Assembly (NCBI GenBank): GCA_016714935.1
Contig: JADKBU010000001.1
Location: forward strand, 124,001-188,000
Direction: 5' to 3'
DNA length: 64,000 nt
Origin: Candidatus Accumulibacter propinquus
GTDB lineage: Bacteria; Pseudomonadota; Gammaproteobacteria; Burkholderiales; Rhodocyclaceae
Shown: positions 34,768-42,094 of the stretch, one piece after another
How the letters are laid out: each line of letters begins with the position of its first letter
Numbering within the stretch: the first letter of the stretch is position 1
The notes under the pieces: generated by a model
Seen by the model: the letters and a program-made list of their open reading frames with translations, nothing else
Told to the model about the DNA's origin: nothing
Database searches by the model: none
Program-made: the position numbers and the translations under genes

Positions 34768-36561
34768 TTAGTGGGTCGATGAACGGAACGCCACACCGAG
34801 GCGCAAACGGAAGACTTCACGGTCGGCGAGGTAGTAGACGCCATCGGCCAGCGCGAACAGCCGCAGGTCGCGCGTTGCCGCGCGGTCGGCAATGCGCTGC
34901 TCGCTGTCGCCGGCGGTGTTCCAGACGGTCACTTCGCCATCGTCGAACAAGGCGACGGCGACGCCGCGCGCGGTGACCGCGACGTTCAGTTCGCTTTCGT
35001 AGACCACCGTCGCATCGATGAGCTCGTAGCCGGCCTTGCCGAGACGCAGGCGCAGACGATACAGCAGGCCATCGTCGCGACTCAGGCCGTGCATCACGAC
35101 GGCGTGGCGATCGCGCGCGTAAGCGTTGATCAGGCGGTAGTCGCGCAACACCTCGGCGCGATCGATGAGCAGCGCCGACGGGCCTTCGGGAAGCAGGATG
35201 AACGGCGTCCCGAGGCAATCCCAAACGGCGAGACCGTCGAAAAAGCGGGTCGCCCGTGCGTGCACCGGCCAGGACTGACCGATGGCCAACAGCAGGCGCT
35301 CGCCAAGGTGCTCGATCCGGATTTCGGCCAGACCGCTGGCGCCGGCGTCGCTGACGGCGAAGACGCGCCGGCCGAGGCGCAGCAGCCGGTCGGCGCGCAA
35401 CGGCAGCGCGGCGATCTGCGGTCTCGCCGGCGGTCGGTCGCCCGGGCCGGGGATGAACTGTGCGCTGATCGTGCCGGCGGCGATCTCGAGCAGAATCGCC
35501 CCGCGCTGGTGAGCGAGCAGGCAGCAACGCCCGCCGATGATGCCCTGCAGGGTGGCGGGCGCGAGACCGTCGAGCGCTTGTCGATGCCGCAGGTCGTAAG
35601 CCTGCAGACGCCCCCCCGACTCGATGACCGCCAGGCCGTCGGCGTCGATCCAGCGCACCGTGCCCGGCAGGGTGAGTACGTGCTCGTGCTGCAGCCGGCC
35701 CGTCGCGCCGAGCGTTGCCCGGTATTTTCGGGGCGCCGAAGCGGCGATGCGCGGCTGCAGGGCGCTCGGCGGCGAGCCGCGCAGACCGCGCTGGAAGGTG
35801 TCCGCGTACCAGTCGCGCAGGGCCGCGGGAATGGCGGCAAAGTGGCGTACCGCGGCATTGAGGCGGGTGCGGGGGTCGAAGACCGAAACGTTGGCGCGCA
35901 TCCGGGCCTCCAGATCGCCGCGCCGGAAGTCGGGGTGGCTGCCCTTGTAGGGGTGAATCCCCATAAACACCTGGAAGGTGACGATTCCCCAGGCGAACCA
36001 GTCGGCGGCGGGTGAGGGTTGCGCGCCGTGGTAGTCGCGGATCGTGGCCATCATCGCCGTGGCCGGAAAGCGCCCGATCTGCCAGCTATCGACGTCGATC
36101 ACCCGCGGCTCGACGCCGTTGGCCAGCCAGTTGGTCTCGTTGCCGTCGACCATCAGCGCCGGCAGGGCGTGCGCCGCGGTTACCGCCGCACGCATGTTCT
36201 CGACGAGTTGGGCGGCCTGATCGTCGCCGAAGCCGTTGGCGTTGCGCCAGGCGTTGGTGCACAGCTCGATCAGCGGCACACCCGGCGCCGCCGGCATGTA
36301 GTGGCCGACCAGCGCCTGCTGCTGATCGCGGAGAACGTCGATCGGCGCGACGATGCTGGGGTGGCGCAGTTGCGCCAGCAGGCCGATCTTTTCTTCCATG
36401 CCGCGCGCGCGTGCCGCCACGGGATCGAGGTAGAGCTTATAAACCATCCCCGCGCGCTGAAAGACCGCGCCTTCGCCGCCCGTCGCCAGGTGATCCTGGG
36501 CACGCAGCATCACTTCACCTTTGCCGGGCATGACCACCCGGATGCCTTTGCCGATGTCCAT
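34768..36561 (-). CDS. protein kinase with C-terminal beta-propeller-like region
   Basis: This 597-residue protein has a compact N-terminal eukaryotic-like kinase domain (about residues 20-260). It has a glycine loop ATGGEGAVF (26-34), the likely ATP lysine K42, a catalytic-loop equivalent DGNETN with D139 and N144, a DFG equivalent DVD at 156-158, and DWFAWG for subdomain IX. These residues suggest an active kinase although the HRD and DFG forms are divergent. The remaining 300 residues are repeated short beta strands resembling a propeller; no membrane segment is seen. It starts one base after the phosphatase stop. The role is inferred to be phosphosignalling tied to the vWA and PP2C neighbours; the target is unknown. 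Confidence 0.8.
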   Translation of the reverse strand: MDIGKGIRVVMPGKGEVMLRAQDHLATGGEGAVFQRAGMVYKLYLDPVAARARGMEEKIGLLAQLRHPSIVAPIDVLRDQQQALVGHYMPAAPGVPLIELCTNAWRNANGFGDDQAAQLVENMRAAVTAAHALPALMVDGNETNWLANGVEPRVIDVDSWQIGRFPATAMMATIRDYHGAQPSPAADWFAWGIVTFQVFMGIHPYKGSHPDFRRGDLEARMRANVSVFDPRTRLNAAVRHFAAIPAALRDWYADTFQRGLRGSPPSALQPRIAASAPRKYRATLGATGRLQHEHVLTLPGTVRWIDADGLAVIESGGRLQAYDLRHRQALDGLAPATLQGIIGGRCCLLAHQRGAILLEIAAGTISAQFIPGPGDRPPARPQIAALPLRADRLLRLGRRVFAVSDAGASGLAEIRIEHLGERLLLAIGQSWPVHARATRFFDGLAVWDCLGTPFILLPEGPSALLIDRAEVLRDYRLINAYARDRHAVVMHGLSRDDGLLYRLRLRLGKAGYELIDATVVYESELNVAVTARGVAVALFDDGEVTVWNTAGDSEQRIADRAATRDLRLFALADGVYYLADREVFRLRLGVAFRSSTH

Positions 36562-36562
36562 T

Positions 36563-37411
36563 TCATTTGCTCCCGAACCAGACGCCGGCGATCGCCAGAT
36601 CGTCTCCCAACAGATGGCCGCCGCGCCGGAGTGCGGCCAGCGCGCGCAGGCAGCGGCGTTTGACGAAGTGGCCGCGATGGTTCTTGAACGCCAGCAGTTC
36701 GGCGGCCGCTTCGGCGGCCGACAGGCAGCCGATCCGCGCCAGCCCGTCGGTGATCACCGCCATCGCCTCGATCTGTTCATCCGCCGGCTGGAAGCGAATC
36801 ACCGCACCCCTCTCCAGGGCCTCGAAAGAGCGTGTTTCACTGCTGCTCGCGAGGGTGGTGACGCCGCCGTCGCCAGTGACGAATTCGGTCCGCCGCTGGA
36901 CCACTGCCGTGGAAGGATCGGACAACTGCGCAAGGAAGCGCTCCCGGACCTCGGGGCGGCTGCTGTAGCCGGGGTAATACGGCGCATTGCCGGGCCATTC
37001 GATTTCGATCAGCAGGTGCCGGCCATCGGTGTAGCGCAAGGCGATGGCACCGTCGCCAAACAGATAGATGGCCGCTTCCCGTGAAGTGGCGGCAAAGCCG
37101 ACCAGTGAGGCCAGGTAATCGTCCTCCCTGGGCGAGACGCGCGACGCGCCGAAGGCCGCCAGAAAGTCCTCGGCAAAGGGCGCGTCGAACCATCCGCCTG
37201 GCCGGTGACGATGCGGCAGCAGCGCCCGCTCGAAGGCGAAGACAGCGGCCTGGGCGCCGACTTCGGTGTTCGCCGAGGCGCCCGAGCAACCGTCGGCAAC
37301 CGCGCCGACGGCCAGGTCCGCCGTCACCAGACCGGAGCGCGCGTAATCTTGGCAAGCACCGCCGCTGTTGGCGTGCGGCGTGCCGATGGCAAAAAAGTGA
37401 TCGACGACCAT
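36563..37411 (-). CDS. PP2C-like serine/threonine phosphatase
   Basis: This 282-residue protein has the metal-binding PP2C motifs in order: CQDYAR (about 22), VADGCSGA (about 40), FGDGAI, VITDGLA and the C-terminal GDDLAIAGVWF. The four aspartate positions needed for two metal ions appear present. The ATG at 37411 is preferred over an upstream in-frame ATG because CAGGAGAAG lies just before it. It is sandwiched between the vWA and kinase genes, the composition of a TerY-P triad. It probably reverses the kinase reaction, which is inference. Confidence 0.85.
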   Translation of the reverse strand: MVVDHFFAIGTPHANSGGACQDYARSGLVTADLAVGAVADGCSGASANTEVGAQAAVFAFERALLPHRHRPGGWFDAPFAEDFLAAFGASRVSPREDDYLASLVGFAATSREAAIYLFGDGAIALRYTDGRHLLIEIEWPGNAPYYPGYSSRPEVRERFLAQLSDPSTAVVQRRTEFVTGDGGVTTLASSSETRSFEALERGAVIRFQPADEQIEAMAVITDGLARIGCLSAAEAAAELLAFKNHRGHFVKRRCLRALAALRRGGHLLGDDLAIAGVWFGSK

Positions 37412-37477
37412 GTGCTTCTCCTGCTGGGGCGGCGGCTGATTCCCCGCCGCCCGGTCGATGAACGTGACACAGGCCAC

Positions 37478-38203
37478 TCAGAAGGTGAGCGCCTGGCTGG
37501 GTCCGCCGCTGCCCAGGCTCTGCGATTGCGAGGCGATGCTGCGCGCGACGAAGTCGGCTAGACGGGCAAGGTTCTGCGCTGTGGCATCGGCGACATCGAC
37601 GTACTGCGCGAGGCCGGCAGCCTGGCGAAAGCGGTCCAGCGCCCGTCGGCAACTTCGGGCATTGACGCCGACCAGAATGACGTTCAGGGATTCGAGCCAT
37701 TCGTTGCCGACGCCGCGGCCGATCTCGCGGGCTACCGTCGCCGGGGTTTGCGCCGAAGCGTTGTCCTCGCCGTCGGTGACGACGACGACCAGACCGTTGG
37801 CCGCAAAGTCGTTGTCGGCCAGGGTGTGCGCGTACGCATTGGTGGCCGCGACGGCGGCGAAGGTGGCGTCGTACAGGGCGGTCGTGCCGCTGCAACGTGG
37901 CGCGGTGTAACCGGCTGGATCGACGGTGTTGAGTTCGACGAAGCCGTGCACCTCGTCGATGCGCTCGTTGAACTCGACGCTGCGCAGCATCAGGTAGTTG
38001 GCGCGCGGGCTCTTGCGGCAGGCCGCGACGACCGCGCGCTTGACGGCGAGCAGTTCTGCCTCGCTGCCGGTGACGCTGCCGGTCTTGTCGACGACCAGCG
38101 TGACCAGCGTGTACTCGGTGGCGCCGAGCTTTTCCGGGCGCATCCCGGAAAAGGTGAAGTTGGCGACCTGTGCGGTCTGCATCTGGCTGGTGAACAGTTT
38201 CAT
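37478..38203 (-). CDS. von Willebrand factor A domain protein (TerY-like)
   Basis: This 241-residue protein is essentially one vWA domain. The MIDAS metal site is visible as DKTGS (about residues 39-43, a DxTGS variant), the threonine in GTTALYDA and the aspartate in VTDGEDN. There is no signal peptide or membrane helix, so it is likely cytosolic. The length and DKTGSV-type MIDAS resemble the TerY group, which partners PP2C and a kinase in tellurite-type loci. Its leader CAGGAGAACGCC-ATG is identical to that of pncB. The role in the NAD operon is unknown. Confidence 0.85.
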   Translation of the reverse strand: MKLFTSQMQTAQVANFTFSGMRPEKLGATEYTLVTLVVDKTGSVTGSEAELLAVKRAVVAACRKSPRANYLMLRSVEFNERIDEVHGFVELNTVDPAGYTAPRCSGTTALYDATFAAVAATNAYAHTLADNDFAANGLVVVVTDGEDNASAQTPATVAREIGRGVGNEWLESLNVILVGVNARSCRRALDRFRQAAGLAQYVDVADATAQNLARLADFVARSIASQSQSLGSGGPSQALTF

Positions 38204-38257
38204 GGCGTTCTCCTGGTGGGATGAAGGGATGGGGGTGTGCGAGACTGGCGCCGCCGC

Positions 38258-39127
38258 TCAGGCGAGGAAATCGAGGGAGGTGGCCGTTTGCATGCCGCGT
38301 GTGCGCATGTCGGCGACGAAGTCGTTGCCGAGTGTTTCGAAGCCGGGCACCGGGCTGGAGCAATCGGTCAGCAGCAGCAGCTTGCGCACGTTGTCCTCGC
38401 CAAAGTTGTCGGCGATGTCGCGCACCGTGTTGGCTACGCAGTGCGAAAGGGCTTCGCCGGCGATGACGATCAGGTCGGCCTCGCGCAGCGTTTCGATCAG
38501 ACGACCGTTGAGCATCGTCGATGGATCGCTGGCGTCGGGAACTTCGGCCTGGACCGCGGAATAGTGCTCGGTCATCGGATTCGAACCCTTGGTCACGAAG
38601 TCCACCAGGTCGAGCCTGGCTCTTGCCCAGCGGTCGAGGGCGGCCTTCACCGCCGCATGGACGTTGTGGCCCCAGGAGCCGATCAGGCAGTGTTCGGGCC
38701 AGACGACCAGCAGATAGCGGCCGCTGTCTTCCAGCGCCTCGACGTAGCGCAGGCTGTGCGCCTGTGCCAGCGGGTTGCGGGCGCGCCAGACCCCGCCCCG
38801 AACGTCGCTGGCACTGATGACGGTGAACGGTGCCGGGGCATTGCCCTGTTCGTCGCTCCACCAGGTCGGGTGCGCGATATCGACCGGGTTGTGCGAGTCG
38901 AGCGTGACGTGGATGTCGTAGAGCTTGCGGCCGACCCGGTCGATGAACGCCGCCAGACGCTTCATGTCGGCGTCGGCGCTGGCGACCGGCAACGCCGGCC
39001 GGACCAGCGGCCGCGCGTTTGCCTGGTTCGCAGACTGGGGGTCGACGGGCAATTCCGCCTCCGGTATGTCGCAGAAGTCGTTCTGCGGATCGATGGCCAG
39101 CAAGTGAATTCTTTGCGTGTTGCGCAT
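38258..39127 (-). CDS. isochorismatase-fold cysteine hydrolase, nicotinamidase-like
   Basis: This 289-residue enzyme carries the nicotinamidase/isochorismatase signatures: the catalytic Asp in AIDPQNDF, a metal-site-like TLDSHNPVDIAHP, the catalytic-lysine candidate in FVTKGSN, and the nucleophile Cys in GEALSHCVANTV. It is about 75 residues longer than E. coli PncA, with extra segments between the metal site and the Lys. Nicotinamide deamidation fits the pncB-nadE context, but this larger subfamily may act on a related amide. The ATG at 39127 follows GAGGAGG. It is the first gene of the operon. Confidence 0.8.
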   Translation of the reverse strand: MRNTQRIHLLAIDPQNDFCDIPEAELPVDPQSANQANARPLVRPALPVASADADMKRLAAFIDRVGRKLYDIHVTLDSHNPVDIAHPTWWSDEQGNAPAPFTVISASDVRGGVWRARNPLAQAHSLRYVEALEDSGRYLLVVWPEHCLIGSWGHNVHAAVKAALDRWARARLDLVDFVTKGSNPMTEHYSAVQAEVPDASDPSTMLNGRLIETLREADLIVIAGEALSHCVANTVRDIADNFGEDNVRKLLLLTDCSSPVPGFETLGNDFVADMRTRGMQTATSLDFLA

Positions 39128-39189
39128 GGTGATTTCCTCCTCGGACAACCGGGGCCGCCTGCCCCGTTCGGGTGCCACCAGACTTAGTG

Positions 39190-39214
39190 ACGAATTAACT
39201 ATAAGTTAGTTCGT
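39190..39214. promoter_or_regulatory. palindromic operator, likely NrtR site
   Basis: A 25-bp imperfect palindrome has matching arms ACGAA-TAACT (39190-39200) and AGTTA-TTCGT (39204-39214), with one mismatched pair per arm. It lies between the divergent NAD operon and nrtR and covers the operon's -10 box. This is the layout expected for NrtR repression. Confidence 0.75.
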
Positions 39215-39226
39215 GGCAAAGTGCAA
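39198..39226 (-). promoter_or_regulatory. sigma-70 promoter of the NAD operon
   Basis: On the minus strand TTGCAC (39226-39221) and TATAGT (39203-39198) are separated by exactly 17 bp. Transcription would start near 39191 and leave a leader of about 64 nt before the hydrolase ATG. The -10 box is inside the palindrome, so the regulator would block polymerase. Confidence 0.7.
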
Positions 39227-39314
39227 CTAATATTTTACGATTCGGGAATGGGCTCCGGGATCCCCTTGAGGTACGGGGAACCCGGGCAGCGAGACACACC
39301 CGCGCCGGCGTCCC

Positions 39315-39343
39315 TTGAGGAAACCCGGACTTAGAGGTAAGGT
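39315..39343 (+). promoter_or_regulatory. possible nrtR promoter
   Basis: TTGAGG (39315-39320) and TAAGGT (39338-39343) are 17 bp apart, 31 bp before the nrtR ATG. The -10 box is poor, so this is a weak candidate. Confidence 0.3.
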
Positions 39344-39373
39344 GACACCAAGAGGCTTTGCGTGGAGTGGGGC

Positions 39374-40033
39374 ATGGATCAGAAAATCATCGTCACCGTC
39401 GACGTCGTGCTGTTGACGCTTGTCGGCGAGCGCCTGGAAGTGTTGCTGTCACGGCGGGAGCGCGAGCCCTTTGCCGAACAGTGGGCCTTGCCCGGCGGCT
39501 ATGTGCACGCCGTCGAGGATGCCGATAGCCTGGCTGCGGCTCGCCGGGTCCTTCGGGAAAAGGCCAGCCTGACCTCGCCGTACCTCGAGCAGTTGTATAC
39601 CTTCTCGGGTGCCACCCGAGACCCGCGCGGCTGGTCGGCGAGCATCGCCTACTACGCCCTGGTCAGCGCGGACACGCTTCGACCGGCTAGTCCGGCGCCG
39701 TTCGAGCTGTGGCCGGTCGACGAGCTGCCGCGGCTGTGTTTCGACCACGCACGTATCGTCGACGGCGCGCTCGAACGTCTGCGCGGCAAGTCGGCCTACT
39801 CATCGCTGCCGTGTTATCTGTTGCCGCCCGCGTTCACCCTGACCGAGTTGCAGCAGACCTACGAACACGTGCTGGGGCAAAAGCTCGACAAGAGCGCTTT
39901 CCGCCGCAAGCTCGCCGACTTCGATTTTCTCGAAGTGGTCAAGGACGCGCAGCGTACCGGCAGCCACCGTCCGGCCCAGCTCTACCGAATTCGCGAAGAG
40001 AAGAACCTGATGCTCTTCGACCGGACGATCTAG
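39374..40033 (+). CDS. nrtR: NrtR-type Nudix/winged-helix transcriptional regulator of NAD metabolism
   Basis: This 219-residue protein has an N-terminal Nudix fold and a C-terminal winged helix, with FTLTELQQTYEHVLGQKLDK and FRRKLADFDFLEVV. NrtR proteins sense ADP-ribose-type NAD derivatives and repress NAD biosynthesis genes. The Nudix box is degenerate: GGYVHAVEDADS then RRVLREKASL lacks the REExGU glutamates, so it should bind but not hydrolyse its ligand. The ATG at 39374 has GGAG at 39364-39367; a GTG at 39362 is a less likely start. It is divergent from the NAD operon across a palindrome. Confidence 0.9.
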   Translation: MDQKIIVTVDVVLLTLVGERLEVLLSRREREPFAEQWALPGGYVHAVEDADSLAAARRVLREKASLTSPYLEQLYTFSGATRDPRGWSASIAYYALVSADTLRPASPAPFELWPVDELPRLCFDHARIVDGALERLRGKSAYSSLPCYLLPPAFTLTELQQTYEHVLGQKLDKSAFRRKLADFDFLEVVKDAQRTGSHRPAQLYRIREEKNLMLFDRTI

Positions 40034-40061
40034 GTTTCCAGCGCAACGCTCCCAACAGGAG

Positions 40062-41897
40062 CTATTGAATGGCGCCGGCCTGTTCGTCGGCCAGGGCATT
40101 GCCGGAGTCTTCCAGTTGCTGCAGCGCCCACATTTGCGCGTAGCTGCCGCCGGCATCGAGTAGCTGCGGGTGGGAGCCGCGCTCGATGATGCGGCCGGCG
40201 TTCATGACCAGAATCTCGTCGGCATTCATGATCGTTGACAGACGGTGCGCGATGATCAGCGTCGTGCGGCCGCGCGCCGCGCTGTCGAGGCTGGCCTGGA
40301 TGGCCTTTTCGGTCTTCGAGTCGAGGGCCGAGGTCGCTTCGTCAAAGATCAGGAATGGCGGGTTCTTCAGCAGGGCGCGGGCGATGGCGACGCGTTGTTT
40401 CTCGCCCCCCGAGAGCTTGAGGCCGCGTTCGCCGACGCGGGTTTCGTAGCCGTCGGGAAGCCGCTCGATGAATCCGGCCAGTTGGGCACTTTCGGCGGCG
40501 GCCAGCACCTGCTCGCGGCTGGCTTCCGGCTGGCCGTAGAGGATGTTGTAGTAGATCGTGTCATTGAACAGCACCGTATCCTGGGGAACGATGCCGATCG
40601 CCGCGCGCAGGCTGCTTTGCGTCAGTTGGCGCAGATCCTTGCCGTTGATCAGGATCTGCCCCCGATTGATGTCGTAGAAGCGATAGAGCAGGCGCGCCAG
40701 GGTCGATTTTCCCGATCCCGACTCGCCGACGACGGCGAGCGTACGCCCGGTGGGAAGTTCGAAATCGACGCCGTGCAGGATCTGCCGGTTCGGCTCATAG
40801 CTGAAGTCCACGGCGGCAAAGCGGATGTGCACCGCGCCAGGCGCCAGCGGCGCGGCGTCCACCGCGTCGGCGATTTCCCGATTGACCGCCAGCAGGTCGA
40901 ACATGCGTTCGATATCCGCCAGGGACTGGCGAATCTCGCGATAGACGACGCCGAGGAAGTTGAGCGGCATGTACAACTGAATCAGGAAGGCATTGACCAG
41001 TACCAGATCGCCGATGGTCATGGTGCCGGCGACGACGCCATCCGCGGCTCGCCACATCATCACCGTGACGCCCAGCGCAATGATGATCTGCTGGCCGAGA
41101 TTGAGCCACGAGAGCGAGACCTGGCTGCGGGTGGCCGCGTCCTCCCAGTGCTGCATCTGCTGGTCGTAGCGCCTGGCTTCGAATTCCTCGTTGTTGAAAT
41201 ACTTGACTGTTTCGTAGTTCAGCAGGCTGTCGATGGCGCGGGTATTGGCGGCGGAATCGGTGTCATTGACCTTGCGCCGGATGGCGATTCGCCAGTTGCT
41301 GACCTTGATCGTAAACACCACATAAGCACTCAGCGACGCCAGGGTGATGAGCACGAAGGAACTATCGTAGCGGGCAAAGAGGATGCCCAGCACCAGGCTG
41401 ATCTCGACCAGGGTCGGCAGGATCGAATACAGGGTGTAGCTGATCAGGCTTGAGATCGAGCGGCTGCCGCGTTCGATGTCGCGAGAGACGCCGCCGGTCT
41501 GGCGTTGCAGGTGAAAGCGGAGCGAGAGCGCGTGCAGGTGGCGAAATACCTCGAGCGCAATGCGCCGTACCGCGCGCTGGGTGACGCGGGCGAAGAGGAT
41601 TTCGCGCAGTTCGGTAAACAAGGCCGTCGAAAAGCGCAGCGCCCCGTAGAGCAAAAGCAGCAAGGCGGGCAGGGCGAGCGTCTGCGGCGTGCCGCTCAGG
41701 CCGTCGATCATTTCCTTGAACACCAGCGGCACGGCCACGTTGGCCAGTTTGGCGCTGAACAGACAGCTCAGGGCCAGGAATACTCGCCACTTGTATTGCC
41801 ACAGGTACGGCAGCAGCTTGTGCAGGGTAGGCCAGAGAGGGCTGTCGGCCGTCGTCGGTCGATCGGCAGCAGGGGAAGAGGAGGTGGCGCGACGCAT
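40062..41897 (-). CDS. ABC exporter, Atm1/HMT1 type (fused membrane and ATPase domains)
   Basis: This is a half-transporter of about 611 residues with a six-helix membrane domain (roughly 40-330) and a nucleotide-binding domain. The latter has Walker A GESGSGKST, signature LSGGEKQRVAIARAL and Walker B FLIFDEATSALD. The motif VKYFNNEEFEARRYD and overall pattern match the Atm1/AtmA family, which exports glutathione-linked sulfur or metal species. The ATG at 41897 is chosen because a predicted promoter lies between it and the more upstream ATG at 41996. It converges with nrtR, leaving a 28-bp gap. Confidence 0.88.
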   Translation of the reverse strand: MRRATSSSPAADRPTTADSPLWPTLHKLLPYLWQYKWRVFLALSCLFSAKLANVAVPLVFKEMIDGLSGTPQTLALPALLLLLYGALRFSTALFTELREILFARVTQRAVRRIALEVFRHLHALSLRFHLQRQTGGVSRDIERGSRSISSLISYTLYSILPTLVEISLVLGILFARYDSSFVLITLASLSAYVVFTIKVSNWRIAIRRKVNDTDSAANTRAIDSLLNYETVKYFNNEEFEARRYDQQMQHWEDAATRSQVSLSWLNLGQQIIIALGVTVMMWRAADGVVAGTMTIGDLVLVNAFLIQLYMPLNFLGVVYREIRQSLADIERMFDLLAVNREIADAVDAAPLAPGAVHIRFAAVDFSYEPNRQILHGVDFELPTGRTLAVVGESGSGKSTLARLLYRFYDINRGQILINGKDLRQLTQSSLRAAIGIVPQDTVLFNDTIYYNILYGQPEASREQVLAAAESAQLAGFIERLPDGYETRVGERGLKLSGGEKQRVAIARALLKNPPFLIFDEATSALDSKTEKAIQASLDSAARGRTTLIIAHRLSTIMNADEILVMNAGRIIERGSHPQLLDAGGSYAQMWALQQLEDSGNALADEQAGAIQ

Positions 41898-41932
41898 GGG
41901 GCTGGCTTGTCGATGGGGTTGCTGAGCCCCGG

Positions 41933-41962
41933 AGTATGCCTTGTTGGCGAGTCGAGGCTCAA
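41933..41962 (-). promoter_or_regulatory. possible promoter of the ABC exporter gene
   Basis: On the minus strand TTGAGC (41962-41957) and CATACT (41938-41933) are 18 bp apart, with a transcript start about 30 bp before the ATG at 41897. Confidence 0.4.
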
Positions 41963-41990
41963 TAGCGATGCCGAAAGACGCAAAAAAGCC

Positions 41991-42019
41991 TTGCATTACA
42001 GGGGTTCTGGCCGTACCAT
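41991..42019 (+). promoter_or_regulatory. predicted promoter of the tetR gene
   Basis: TTGCAT (41991-41996) and TACCAT (42014-42019) are 17 bp apart. The shared 17-bp operator begins on the next base, so the regulator would sit over the transcription start. Confidence 0.5.
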
Positions 42020-42036
42020 TAAAACGAACGTTTGAA
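42020..42036. promoter_or_regulatory. operator shared with the second beta-oxidation promoter, copy 1
   Basis: TAAAACGAACGTTTGAA is the exact reverse complement of the 17 bases at 50525-50541. It contains an AACGTT core. The site lies directly downstream of the tetR -10 box, consistent with autorepression by the adjacent TetR protein. Confidence 0.7.
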
Positions 42037-42094
42037 CGAACCGCGGAGGCGATCTGTTGCCGTACGCCGCGGCTTTCCCTGGGCCCGTGATCTC

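Noticed and set aside
34768..38203. Complete Ter tellurite-resistance island
   Set aside because: Only the vWA, PP2C and kinase components are present; no TerC, TerD, TerB or TerZ-like gene is seen in the window.
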